Origin: Anaerolineae bacterium
GTDB taxonomy: Bacteria; Chloroflexota; Anaerolineae; Promineifilales; Promineifilaceae
Assembly (NCBI GenBank): GCA_030425205.1
Contig: JAUIAP010000001.1
Location: 496,001-560,000 of the forward strand
Direction of reading: 5' to 3'
DNA: 64,000 nt
A program made the position numbers and the translations under genes. Under the pieces are notes generated by a model. It was not told the DNA's origin, ran no database searches, and saw only the letters and a list, made by a program, of their open reading frames with translations. Of the stretch, positions 18,269 through 27,445 are shown one piece after another. Numbering within the stretch: position 1 is the first letter of the stretch; each line of letters begins with the position of its first letter.

Positions 18269-19708
18269 ATGAGTAGACACGCTCTAAAGTTTAGTTTTCT
18301 TGCTGCATTGATGCTCTTTTTTGGCATCAGTCTGACCCCATCCGTCGCCGCGCTGGATGATTCGATCCTCGACATCGCCAGCGCTGATGGGGAGCTAACC
18401 ACGTTGGTTGCTGCACTAGAGACAGCAGAGTTGGATGCCTTGCTTGAAAATAATGGGCCCTTTACGCTGTTTGCCCCGACAGATGCAGCGTTTGCGGCAG
18501 TTAGTGATGGATTGGCGGACTTATCGGTTAGTGAGTTGCGGCAGCTATTGCTCTACCATATTGTGCAGGCCAATTTAGATTCGGCCGATCTCGCCCTCGC
18601 CGATTCACTCACAACCGCGCTCGGCAAAGATGTGACCGTTGAGGTTCAGGGGGACACCATTCTCCTCAACAACAGTGCTGCAATCACGATGAGCGACATC
18701 GCGGCCGCCAACGGAACCATCCATATTATCGACGCCGTTCTGCTGCCACCCGACAGCCAGTTTGAGCCAGCCCCACCGGCTACGCCTGAGGAAGTTTCCT
18801 CGCCCGAAGACCCCGTCGTCGAGGAAGAGGTCGAAGAAATCATGCTTCCTGCGTTGGAGGAGCTTTCGGATGAGGCGTTCATTCTCACAACGCTACGCGA
18901 TCTCGAATGGACGTTTGTGCAGATGGTCGGCGTTCTGGATCGCACCCCAGCGGGACAATATCCAAGCGACTGCGATGAGTTTTATCTCTACTATGACCTG
19001 ACGATCATTCTACTGCTCGAAATTCTCTTCAGTGAGCCCCCATTTGAATTTGATGACATCTATGATCTCACATTCGATGCGGTTCTCGATGGATTGATCG
19101 CGGCTGAGCCCGTTGCATTTTTATGCACCAATGGTGGCAACGGCTATCTTTCTGGGCATAACAAGGCCGCCGCAAGAATCGGACTGGAGAACGGTCTGGA
19201 ACGTCTGCGGCGCATCATCGAGGGCGGAGAAGCACGCACAGGGCTGCAATCGGAATCACATATTGCCGAGCTAATTTTTGGCGAACCGACGGCGGAAGAA
19301 CTCGAAGAACTGATTGAGCTGTTTGGTGGCCCCTTTGATGTCGATGTCTTCTATGAAGATTTGTTGATTTCACAGGAAATTATGCGCTCGATGATCGGTT
19401 GGCTCGACAAACTAGCAGATGGGCAAACGGTCTACTGTTCGGAGTACGTCTTGTACTATGAACTACTCAACTTGCCGACGGTGTTTGCAGTCGTTCCACC
19501 CGACTATCTGGAACTCTATCAGGGACACCTCAACACGGTCCTGACAGTGCTGGACACGAGTCGCCCACTCGCCGTCTTTTGTGATGACGGAGGCAATTTG
19601 TCGGAGTTCAACTTCGGGTTGGCACGCTTTGGGCTAGACCAATCGTACAATAAACTTTACAGCATCATCCAAGAGGTTGAACTTCGTCTTGGTATTATGC
19701 CCCAATAA
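18269..19708 (+). CDS. secreted fasciclin-domain protein with duplicated Cys-containing domain
   Basis: The 479-residue protein has a Sec signal peptide (residues 1-28, ending SVAA). One FAS1 domain follows (about 34-165; FTLFAPTDAAFAAV and GTIHIIDAVLLPP are the H1/H2-type motifs), then a Pro/Glu linker. The remainder is two copies of a domain I do not recognise (about 207-325 and 350-479). Each copy has Cys in a DCDEFYLYY/YCSEYVLYY motif and a second Cys in FLCTNGGN/FCDDGGN followed by an ARxGL helix. FAS1 domains mediate adhesion on the cell surface. A TACAAT box lies near 18195. It separates the amidohydrolase from rbfA, with a terminator behind it. Confidence 0.82.
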   Translation: MSRHALKFSFLAALMLFFGISLTPSVAALDDSILDIASADGELTTLVAALETAELDALLENNGPFTLFAPTDAAFAAVSDGLADLSVSELRQLLLYHIVQANLDSADLALADSLTTALGKDVTVEVQGDTILLNNSAAITMSDIAAANGTIHIIDAVLLPPDSQFEPAPPATPEEVSSPEDPVVEEEVEEIMLPALEELSDEAFILTTLRDLEWTFVQMVGVLDRTPAGQYPSDCDEFYLYYDLTIILLLEILFSEPPFEFDDIYDLTFDAVLDGLIAAEPVAFLCTNGGNGYLSGHNKAAARIGLENGLERLRRIIEGGEARTGLQSESHIAELIFGEPTAEELEELIELFGGPFDVDVFYEDLLISQEIMRSMIGWLDKLADGQTVYCSEYVLYYELLNLPTVFAVVPPDYLELYQGHLNTVLTVLDTSRPLAVFCDDGGNLSEFNFGLARFGLDQSYNKLYSIIQEVELRLGIMPQ

Positions 19709-19726
19709 TTTGATCACACATTAAGG

Positions 19727-19746
19727 ACGATGGAGGCATCGTTTTT
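19727..19746 (+). terminator. intrinsic terminator 5 nt before rbfA
   Basis: ACGATG (19727-19732) pairs with CATCGT (19737-19742) and runs into TTTTT, ending just before the rbfA ATG at 19752. It probably ends fasciclin transcription and may limit read-through into rbfA. Confidence 0.65.
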
Positions 19747-19751
19747 GTTCT

Positions 19752-20138
19752 ATGGCAACAATTAAACAACAAAGAACAGCCGAAGGAATTAAGCAAATCA
19801 TCAGTGAGATATTGATGATGGAGGTTAGCGACCCCCGTTTGCAAGGTCTGACGGTTACAGCAGTAGACATTGACCGCGAAATATCGCATACAAACATCTA
19901 TGTCGGTGCGCTCGGTGAAGAATCGCGCAAAGATGAAGTAATGGCAGCATTGAAACACGCGAACGGTTTCTTCCGCTCGCAGGTGGCGCGGCGAATGCGT
20001 CTGCGCTCAACCCCGCTGCTACATTTCCATTGGGATCCAACCCTTGAGCGCGTGGATCGCATCGAAACAATTTTAGGCGATCTGGACATTCCGCCAGCGG
20101 AAGAAGAAGATGCGCCACAAGTAGAAGAAGAGGAATAA
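19752..20138 (+). CDS. rbfA: ribosome-binding factor A
   Basis: RbfA is a KH-fold protein that helps mature the 16S rRNA 5' end in the 30S subunit. The 128-residue protein shows the family start (RTAEGIKQIISEILMMEVSDPRL), the central VTAVDIDREISHTNIYV strand region and RSQVARRMRLRSTPLLHFHWD. The C-terminus is acidic. It begins a unit with nrnA and truB, an order common in many bacteria after infB, here separated from infB by 8.7 kb. Confidence 0.93.
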   Translation: MATIKQQRTAEGIKQIISEILMMEVSDPRLQGLTVTAVDIDREISHTNIYVGALGEESRKDEVMAALKHANGFFRSQVARRMRLRSTPLLHFHWDPTLERVDRIETILGDLDIPPAEEEDAPQVEEEE

Positions 20139-20181
20139 GAATCCTCACTTGAGAGACAAGAAAGCACAATAGCTTTGTGAG

Positions 20182-20208
20182 ACTGCTGCCAGAGTGCAGC
20201 AGTTTTTG
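20182..20208 (+). terminator. intrinsic terminator after rbfA
   Basis: ACTGCTGC (20182-20189) pairs with GCAGCAGT (20196-20203), followed by TTTTTG. It would separate rbfA from the nrnA-truB transcript at least in part. Confidence 0.75.
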
Positions 20209-20306
20209 TTTGTGGGCTGCTAGAATCGCTGAGACTATTTAATCTATAAACCTTTCATTCCCATCGATCTGGGAAGCCATTTTCTGTTTTTATGCAAGGA
20301 AGTAAC

Positions 20307-21281
20307 ATGAGTAATTTGCGCGAAATCGGCCGAAAAATCCTCGCTGCCACCAACATCCTCGTCGTCACCCATCATTCACCCGATGGTGATGCGCTCGGAT
20401 CATTGACGGCCGTCGGCGGCTGGCTATTGCGTGAGGGCAAAATTGTCACCATGGCAGTTGATGGCGGCATGTCCAAACGCTTCGAATTTTTGCCGCTGGC
20501 AGGCGAGGTGCGAGAGCGTTCGGGGGATGGATATGATCTGCTGATTGCACTCGATTGTGGAGACATAGATCGGATGGGTGAAGCCTTTTCCTCGCTTCAA
20601 TCGCCGCCTTTCATCATCAATATCGACCATCATGCCACCAATCCCGAGTTTGGCGACCTCAACTGGGTCGATCCACAAGCAGCATCAACGGCCGAGATGC
20701 TCTACTTCCTCCTACGCGAAAATGAAATCCCGCTCGACATCGGCATCGCAACATCGCTCTTGACAGGTATCGTCACAGATACGCAATCATTCAGCACGTC
20801 CAATGTCACACCACGTTCGCTTGAAGCGGCGGGTGGACTGATGGATGCGGGCGCCGATCTGCCCCAAATTACCGAGCAGGCATTTAGCATCAAGCCACAT
20901 GCTGCGATGCGCCTCTGGGGGATTGGGCTGAGCAATGCGCTGGTCGAAGATGGATTGGCGTGGGTGACGCTCAGTCTGCGGGACAAACAGAGAGCTGGAT
21001 ACGATGGGTCGGGCAGCGCAGGATTGGTGACACAGCTCGTCAACATTCAAGAGGCATGTATGTCGGTGGTACTGGTTGAGCAAGAGGATGGTCACGTCTC
21101 AGTCAGTCTGCGCAGTCGCTTACCATTTCGCGTCTCTGATGTAGCCGTTAGTTTTGGCGGTGGGGGGCATCCCCAAGCGGCGGGGTGTCGGCTCGACATG
21201 CCGCTTGAAAAGGCAGAACTCGTTATCGTCGATGCATGTAAATATGCGCTGCTCGCCCAAAAAGATGCGTTAAAAGCGTAG
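20307..21281 (+). CDS. nrnA: DHH/DHHA1 phosphoesterase (nanoRNase/pAp phosphatase)
   Basis: NrnA-type enzymes degrade short oligoribonucleotides and hydrolyse pAp. The DHH domain shows THHSPDGDALGS, LIALDCGD and NIDHHATN, all metal-binding; the DHHA1 domain ends with SFGGGGHPQAAGC, the substrate-binding motif. I start at the ATG at 20307 (MSNLREIG) because GCAAGGAAG sits 5-6 nt before it; this gives 324 residues. truB follows within 31 bp. Confidence 0.92.
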   Translation: MSNLREIGRKILAATNILVVTHHSPDGDALGSLTAVGGWLLREGKIVTMAVDGGMSKRFEFLPLAGEVRERSGDGYDLLIALDCGDIDRMGEAFSSLQSPPFIINIDHHATNPEFGDLNWVDPQAASTAEMLYFLLRENEIPLDIGIATSLLTGIVTDTQSFSTSNVTPRSLEAAGGLMDAGADLPQITEQAFSIKPHAAMRLWGIGLSNALVEDGLAWVTLSLRDKQRAGYDGSGSAGLVTQLVNIQEACMSVVLVEQEDGHVSVSLRSRLPFRVSDVAVSFGGGGHPQAAGCRLDMPLEKAELVIVDACKYALLAQKDALKA

Positions 21282-21311
21282 TTTTTGTTTCCCACATTCG
21301 TACCACGACTC

Positions 21312-22166
21312 ATGATCGGATTTCTAAACATTGATAAACCTCAGGCGATGACCTCCCATGATGTCGTGAACATCGTGCGGCGCGTGGCGGGAACACGCAA
21401 GGTCGGACATGCGGGGACGCTTGATCCATTGGCAACGGGCGTTTTGATCGTCGGCGTCAATCGCGCCACGCGCCTGATCGAATACATCGTCGGGCAACCA
21501 AAAATCTACCTCACAACTGTGCGACTAGGTCAAACAACCAATACGTATGACGCAGATGGCGAAATTGAGCAGGAGCGTCCTGTTTCCGTCAGCGATGCCG
21601 ATTTAGCGATGGCGTTAGAACAGTTCAAAGGGGAGATTGAACAAATCCCCCCCATGTTTTCGGCGATTAAGCAGGGTGGGAAGCCGCTTTATCTGTTAGC
21701 ACGCAAGGGGAAAGAGGTAGAGCGCGAGGCGCGGCGCGTTGAGATTGACCAGTTAGAAGTTGTTGCGCGTCATGAAAATGATGTCACGCTGCGGATTGGT
21801 TGTTCGACGGGGACGTATATTCGGTCGCTCGCGCATGATTTGGGTGAAGTTTTAGGCTGTGGGGGGCACGTGTTGACGTTGCGGCGGGAACGGGTTGGGG
21901 GATTTTCGGCCGAAACCGCAACCCCCTTACGCGATCTCACCCCCGAAAGCATCGCCTCCAAACTACACCCGCTCGACATCGCCGTGGGTCATCTCCCACG
22001 TCTTGACGCGGATGAGGACGAATCCTCGATGCTGCGCGTTGGCAAACAGATCGAACGTCGTGCCGACTTGGGCCCCCTCGCCACCGCCTACGCCAATGAT
22101 GGCACATTTCTCGGTATCTTGCGCGAACGCGGTGAAAATTGGCAACCGCACAAACTATTTGTCTAA
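21312..22166 (+). CDS. truB: tRNA pseudouridine(55) synthase TruB
   Basis: TruB makes pseudouridine at tRNA position 55. The start MIGFLNIDKPQAMTSHDVVN and the catalytic HAGTLDPLATGVLIVG (Asp nucleophile) are diagnostic, with GTYIRSLAHDLGE later. With the ATG at 21312 the protein is 284 residues; an upstream frame start at 21285 adds nine residues outside the family. The C-terminus carries an extra segment resembling the TruB C-terminal domain. Confidence 0.95.
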   Translation: MIGFLNIDKPQAMTSHDVVNIVRRVAGTRKVGHAGTLDPLATGVLIVGVNRATRLIEYIVGQPKIYLTTVRLGQTTNTYDADGEIEQERPVSVSDADLAMALEQFKGEIEQIPPMFSAIKQGGKPLYLLARKGKEVEREARRVEIDQLEVVARHENDVTLRIGCSTGTYIRSLAHDLGEVLGCGGHVLTLRRERVGGFSAETATPLRDLTPESIASKLHPLDIAVGHLPRLDADEDESSMLRVGKQIERRADLGPLATAYANDGTFLGILRERGENWQPHKLFV

Positions 22167-22232
22167 AATTGTCACAAAACATCTTCATTCCTCGTCTTAT
22201 GTGTAAACAAAGATGAAAAATGGAGATTCATG

Positions 22233-23456
22233 ATGAGTAACATTGCAATTATTGGTGGCGGCGTAGCCGGATTGACGGCTGCATTGCTGCTGGCACGCGA
22301 CGGAAATTCTGTCACCGTTTATGAACAGGCGAACGCCTTGGGCGGACGAGGGCGCACACGCACGATGGACGGTTTTCAGTTTAACATGGGCGGTCATGCG
22401 CTCTATCGCAATGGTCATGCCGCTCGTGCAATGGCGGAACTTGGGATAGAGCTAACGGGCGGTGTTCCACCGTCAAACCATCATGGGCGTATCCGCATGG
22501 ACGGTACGCTTGAAGTGCTTCCCGCAACACCACGGGCGATTATGCAGTCCGGTGGGTTGCGTGGCATGGAAAAGCTATCGTGGCTTAACATTTTGCAAAA
22601 AATCATGCGGGCAGATGCGGAATCTGTCCACGATGTGTGCTGGGACGCATGGTTGGCTGAGCATGTTTCTAGTGAGCGGGTGCAGGCAATTTTGCTAGCG
22701 TTAACGCGCCTGACTTCTTATGTAAACCATCCAGACTTGAGCGCACGCGCCGCGTTAATGCAGCTAAAAATGGCGTTGAAAGACAATGTGCTGTATTTGA
22801 ATGGGGGTTGGGCGCAGTGGGTTGATAAGCTGGCAGTTGCCGTGCGGGATGCAGGTGGTACATTACTCTGTGGGCAGCGGATTAGTGGGATTGAACTGAT
22901 TGATAATCGGCCGAAAATTCACCTCACCCCCACCAACAGCAGCACCTATGACAAACTCCTCCTAACCACACCGCCTGCCACTATTCACCAACTTCTGCCC
23001 GACCTACCCGATTTTCCCAACATGCAACCTGTGCGTGCTGCATGTCTCAACTTGGGATTGCGTCAACTGCCGATTCCAGAACGTAGCTTTGCCATCGCCA
23101 GTGATGCGCCGCTCTACTACTCGGTTCACACCCACTCGGCCCGACTGACCGAGCGATCTGGAGAGGTCGTCCATCTGATGAAATATCTCGGCGCAGACGA
23201 AAGTGCAGAGGGTGCGCTTGAAGAACTCGAAACGTTTTTCGATCAACTGCAACCCAACTGGCGACAACATGAAATAACGCGCCAATATCTGCCAACGATG
23301 ACCGTGATGCACGCCGCACCACTGGCAGGATTGCATCGGCCATCTGTTCAGACAGCCTTGCCAAACGTTTTTCTGGCAGGGGATTGGGTTGGACATGAGG
23401 GGCTTCTCGTCGATGCGTCGGTTGCCAGCGCACGACGCGCAGCGGAGTTGATGTGA
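22233..23456 (+). CDS. FAD-dependent desaturase/oxidoreductase, phytoene-desaturase-like
   Basis: The protein (about 407 residues) has the N-terminal FAD-binding motif IIGGGVAGLTAALLLARDG with the acidic residue at the end of strand 2 (VTVYEQ), then LGGRGRTRTMDGF, and the C-terminal FAD motif NVFLAGDWVGHEGLLVDAS. These match the amine-oxidase/phytoene-desaturase superfamily. The substrate is not evident. ATGGAGATTC upstream provides a ribosome-binding site, and ATGATG leaves the start ambiguous by one codon. The stop overlaps the start of the sigma factor gene, so the two are translationally coupled. Confidence 0.82.
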   Translation: MSNIAIIGGGVAGLTAALLLARDGNSVTVYEQANALGGRGRTRTMDGFQFNMGGHALYRNGHAARAMAELGIELTGGVPPSNHHGRIRMDGTLEVLPATPRAIMQSGGLRGMEKLSWLNILQKIMRADAESVHDVCWDAWLAEHVSSERVQAILLALTRLTSYVNHPDLSARAALMQLKMALKDNVLYLNGGWAQWVDKLAVAVRDAGGTLLCGQRISGIELIDNRPKIHLTPTNSSTYDKLLLTTPPATIHQLLPDLPDFPNMQPVRAACLNLGLRQLPIPERSFAIASDAPLYYSVHTHSARLTERSGEVVHLMKYLGADESAEGALEELETFFDQLQPNWRQHEITRQYLPTMTVMHAAPLAGLHRPSVQTALPNVFLAGDWVGHEGLLVDASVASARRAAELM

Positions 23457-24286
23457 TGGATGCATTTACAGAACATCGGCCACTTCTATTCGGCATCGCC
23501 TATCGCATGTTGGGCAGCGTGATGGATGCCGAAGATATTGTTCAAGAGACGTTTTTGCGGTGGCGGGGATTATCGGCCGAAAATCCCCGTGCCTATCTCG
23601 CCCGCATCACGACCAATCTCTGTCTCGATCAACTGCGCTCGGCCGCCCATCAGCGCGAAGAGTACGTCGGCGCATGGCTGCCCGATCCGCTCATCACACC
23701 GCCTGATGAGGCCGTCGTCGAAGCGGAATCGCTCTCTGTCGCATTTCTGCTGCTGTTGCAAAAGCTCTCCCCCATCGAACGTGCGGCGGTGTTGCTACGA
23801 GATGTGTTCGATTTTGAGTATGCGGAGATTGGCGAAATTATCGAAAAAAGCGAGGCGAACTGTCGGCAAATTGTGCGACGCTCGCGCTTGAAGCTACGCG
23901 AAGGCAAGGTGAAACATGATATTTCGGCCGAAACCCGCACCATCCTTTTCACCCAGTTTCTAACCGCCTGCACCAGCGGTGACTTAGACGGGTTGGTCGG
24001 CCTCTTACAAGATGAGATTGTCTTTGTCTCAGACAGCAATGGCAAGGTCCCCGCGGCGCGTCACCCCATTATTGGCAGCAATAAAGTGGCTCGTTTCCTA
24101 CTTGGATTGGTCAAGCGTGCGCCAGCTGGCCTCAGCTTCGATTTTGTCAATCTCAATGGGGAAAAGGGATACATTGCCTATCAAGATGGCGTACCCATTT
24201 TGACCTTAACAATACAGATTGTTGGCGAAAAAGTTGGCGCAATATACGCAATGCGGAATCCTGATAAGTTACGGCACTTGGGCTGA
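23456..24286 (+). CDS. ECF sigma factor with SnoaL-like C-terminal domain (ECF41/SigJ type)
   Basis: Sigma region 2 (LFGIAYRMLGSVMDAEDIVQ) and region 4 (LSPIERAAVLLRDVFDFEYA) are followed by an extra C-terminal domain of about 110 residues. The ECF41 hallmarks are present: a WLPDP linker motif (WLPEP type), DSNGKVPAA (the DGGGK-type motif) and the terminal NPDKL. In ECF41 proteins the extension, rather than an anti-sigma factor, controls activity. Members typically sit with a flavoenzyme or COE-type oxidoreductase that they regulate, matching the overlapping gene upstream. A GTG at 23453 is an alternative start. Confidence 0.9.
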   Translation: MDAFTEHRPLLFGIAYRMLGSVMDAEDIVQETFLRWRGLSAENPRAYLARITTNLCLDQLRSAAHQREEYVGAWLPDPLITPPDEAVVEAESLSVAFLLLLQKLSPIERAAVLLRDVFDFEYAEIGEIIEKSEANCRQIVRRSRLKLREGKVKHDISAETRTILFTQFLTACTSGDLDGLVGLLQDEIVFVSDSNGKVPAARHPIIGSNKVARFLLGLVKRAPAGLSFDFVNLNGEKGYIAYQDGVPILTLTIQIVGEKVGAIYAMRNPDKLRHLG

Positions 24287-24330
24287 CATAACAGATTTCA
24301 GAAATGGACTGACTGCATCGTAAAGTAAGT

Positions 24331-24412
24331 CCTGTCATACCTGCGAAGGCAGGTATCCATTCTTTTCTTAAGACTGGATTCCCGCCTTTGTGGGAATGAC
24401 CACGCCATAAAA
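24331..24412. repeat. dispersed GTCAT-CCTGCGAAGGCAGG type palindromes
   Basis: Two palindromes in tandem: ATACCTGC-GAAG-GCAGGTAT (24337-24356) and a matching ATTCCCGCCTTTGTGGGAAT further on. Related fragments occur near 31338, 34768, 37240 and 48023. This is the widespread REP-like 'cctgcgaaggcagg' class. The gap from 24287 to 24450 holds nothing else. Confidence 0.7.
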
Positions 24413-24450
24413 TTTTCTTTCCACTGTACTGACTTGCTTAAAAAGACTGT

Positions 24451-24795
24451 TTAAGCTGTATTGCCCCAGGCTGTATTCTCGTATTCAGTTTTTAGTAACC
24501 GCCCGACGAGCGCGCTCAAATCCAAGACATCCTGCTCAGAGTCAAACCTGAACAGCATCCAGCGAGATTTTTTAGACCTGTTTGGATGATAGGGTGAATT
24601 CTCTAACGGGGTAAGTCCTTCCCTTTTGATGAAATTGTTCGACAAACGAATATCAATTACTTGTTCATCTTGAAAATGGGCGAACTCTTTGCCACGATAA
24701 AAGACGCAGATCAAATCAGTGCCTTTCCAAGCCTTAACTTCTACTTGGCTCAAAGACGCCAACTGCTTTTCAAATGTCTCACGGTATGTGTTCAT
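24451..24795 (-). CDS. luciferase-domain / DUF5519-like small protein
   Basis: The 114-residue protein has the pattern of the so-called luciferase-domain (DUF5519) family: GKEFAHFQDEQVIDIRLS, HPNRSKKSRWMLFRFDSE and VLDLSALVGRLL. Its function is unknown; the family name does not show light emission. A strong ribosome-binding site (GAGGGGAG) precedes the ATG, and the gene follows tgt by 34 bp, so it is probably the last gene of the aminotransferase-tgt unit. Confidence 0.7.
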   Translation of the reverse strand: MNTYRETFEKQLASLSQVEVKAWKGTDLICVFYRGKEFAHFQDEQVIDIRLSNNFIKREGLTPLENSPYHPNRSKKSRWMLFRFDSEQDVLDLSALVGRLLKTEYENTAWGNTA

Positions 24796-24829
24796 GCTAG
24801 CTCCCCTCTTTTTGTGTGAGATGCAGTCG

Positions 24830-25945
<1,116 letters not shown>

Positions 25946-25952
25946 TTATTTT

Positions 25953-27146
25953 CTAGTTCGCATATTCGTGGATGACCTTCCCCAAACGTTGCAAACCCTC
26001 CACAATCTTTTCTTCACTAGGCGTGACAAAGTTTAACCGAAAGACATTCTTTGGCGCGTTTTCTGAATCTGCATAAAACGCTGAGCCAATTACAAAGGCG
26101 ACGTTTTCTTCCAACGCCGCATGGAATATCTTTTCTGCATCCATCTCTTTCGGCAGCGTCACCCACACAAACATGCCGCCCTGCGGGTTTGTCCACTCGA
26201 CTCCCGCTGGCATAAAGCGATCTAGCGCACCCAACATTGTTTTGCGCTTCTTCCCATAGGCTGCCTTCAATGTTTCAATGTGTGTGTCGAGCAATCCACG
26301 CTCACAAAATTCGGCGAAAATCGCTTGCGTCAACGTTGGCGTGCAGACATCCATCGCCATCTTCAAAAACGTCATTTTGCGAATCACCTTTGCCGGGGCA
26401 ACGATCCAGCCAACCCGCTGCGGTGCAAGGGTCTTTGAAAAACTGCCCAAATAGAAGGTGCGTCCGTTGGTGTCGAGCGTGTAGATTGGCGGCATCGGCA
26501 CACCCTCATAGCGCAAGTCGCTATAGGGTGCGTCCTCCAAAATCACAAAGTCGTACTGCTCTGCCAACTCCACCAGCCGACGACGACGAGCCAGCGACAT
26601 CGTGCGCCCGCTCGGATTCTGAAACTCTGGGATCGTATAGACAACCTTGACTTTGCGCTCTTGCAAAACGCGCTCCAACGCTTCTGTATCCAAGCCATTC
26701 GCATCCATCTCCACTTCAACAATATCCGCTTCAAACGTCTGCATTCCGCCAAATGCGCCCACAAACGTCGGCGCCTCGACAACAATCGCATCACCGGGAT
26801 CGAGCAACAATGTATCGGTCAGAAAAATCCCCTGCTGCGAGCCAGATGTGATCATGATCTGATCCGCATTGACCGCCATCCCATAAACGCGATTGAGCCG
26901 TTCGCGCAAAAATCTCAATAACCGATCATCTCCCCCCGTACCGCCATATTGCAGCGCGTTCGCTGAGTCTGTCGCCAACACATGGTCGGTCACATCGCGC
27001 AATTCGTCTACAGGAAACAAGGCCGGATCGGGCCATCCACCGGCAAAGGAGATAATGCCCGGCCGTTTCAACAGCGCAAAAATCGTCCGAATGGCGGACG
27101 GTTTGATATTTTCAGTTCGATTTGCAAACAGTGTTTCTATACTCAT
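25953..27146 (-). CDS. PLP-dependent aminotransferase (class I/II, LysN/2-aminoadipate-type)
   Basis: The protein (about 397 residues from MSIETLFANR) is a fold-type I aminotransferase. Motifs are ISFAGGWPDPALFP near the start, QYGGTGGDDRLLRFLRERL, the PLP-lysine motif YLGSFSKTLAPQRVGW and RLNFVTPSEE at the C-terminus. These resemble 2-aminoadipate/multi-substrate aminotransferases of the MocR-related group, lacking a GntR domain. I use the ATG at 27146 because a TACAAT box lies 7 nt before it. The amino acid substrate is not determined. Confidence 0.87.
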   Translation of the reverse strand: MSIETLFANRTENIKPSAIRTIFALLKRPGIISFAGGWPDPALFPVDELRDVTDHVLATDSANALQYGGTGGDDRLLRFLRERLNRVYGMAVNADQIMITSGSQQGIFLTDTLLLDPGDAIVVEAPTFVGAFGGMQTFEADIVEVEMDANGLDTEALERVLQERKVKVVYTIPEFQNPSGRTMSLARRRRLVELAEQYDFVILEDAPYSDLRYEGVPMPPIYTLDTNGRTFYLGSFSKTLAPQRVGWIVAPAKVIRKMTFLKMAMDVCTPTLTQAIFAEFCERGLLDTHIETLKAAYGKKRKTMLGALDRFMPAGVEWTNPQGGMFVWVTLPKEMDAEKIFHAALEENVAFVIGSAFYADSENAPKNVFRLNFVTPSEEKIVEGLQRLGKVIHEYAN

Positions 27147-27153
27147 AACGAAG

Positions 27154-27159
27154 ATTGTA
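27154..27159 (-). promoter_or_regulatory. -10 box of aminotransferase gene (leaderless)
   Basis: On the minus strand TACAAT stands 7 nt before the ATG at 27146, just downstream of the terminator that ends the 6S-like RNA, so this gene has its own promoter. Confidence 0.55.
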
Positions 27160-27192
27160 ACCGATGGAAACAGCCTATGCCCGTTGCCAAAC

Positions 27193-27221
27193 AAAAAACT
27201 GCAACAATGTTGCAGTTTTTT
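27193..27221 (-). terminator. intrinsic terminator after the 6S-like RNA
   Basis: ACTGCAAC (27198-27205) and GTTGCAGT (27209-27216) pair around a 3-nt loop, flanked by A6 and T6 so that it works in both directions. It follows the RNA gene on the minus strand. Confidence 0.85.
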
Positions 27222-27400
27222 GTTACCCCGCCATGCCGTGGGCGGTTTAGAGTTCGAACCTACTTTCGTAGGTGGGGTTTTTTAGAGGTCGTGGTGGACA
27301 CGTCGCCTTTGGCTACCGTGCTACCTGCGTCCTATGCCCGTACCCCAAACGGAATCCGTTGGCTCGACTTTTACACCGATCCTCGCACACAGTAGGGTAA
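27222..27400 (-). ncRNA. ssrS: probable 6S RNA
   Basis: A stretch of about 180 nt with no sensible frame has its own promoter and terminator. The RNA ends pair: TTACCC near 27399 with GGGTAA near 27223, then GTGTGCG with CGCCCAC (one mismatch), leaving an asymmetric central region and an apical stem. The 3' portion (GGTTCGAACTCTAAACCG then CCCACGGCATGGCGGGG) resembles the enterobacterial 6S 3' half, and the 5' portion (GTGTGCGAGGATCGG ... GAGCC) the 5' half. 6S RNA mimics an open promoter and sequesters housekeeping RNA polymerase. Alternatives are another structured RNA of similar size; tmRNA, SRP RNA and RNase P motifs are not seen. Confidence 0.62.
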
Positions 27401-27405
27401 TTGGC

Positions 27406-27434
27406 ATGGTAACACATGCAGTTTTTCATTTCAA
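27406..27434 (-). promoter_or_regulatory. promoter of 6S-like RNA
   Basis: On the minus strand TTGAAA (27429-27434) and TACCAT (27406-27411) are separated by exactly 17 bp, predicting a start near 27399. The segment TGTGTTACCATGCC recurs at the promoter ahead of the PIN-TRAM gene. Confidence 0.75.
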
Positions 27435-27445
27435 TCAGAAAATTG

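Noticed and set aside
24331..24412. CRISPR-like or insertion-sequence ends in the 24.3-kb gap
   Set aside because: Only two dissimilar palindromes of the common REP-like class, with no spacers, transposase or target duplication.
27222..27400. tRNA, tmRNA or RNase P RNA in the 27.3-kb gap
   Set aside because: GTTCGAA at 27252 looks like a T-loop but no T-stem, acceptor stem or anticodon arm pairs; no tmRNA tag frame or RNase P core motif is present. The 6S-like fold explains the promoter, size and end pairing better.
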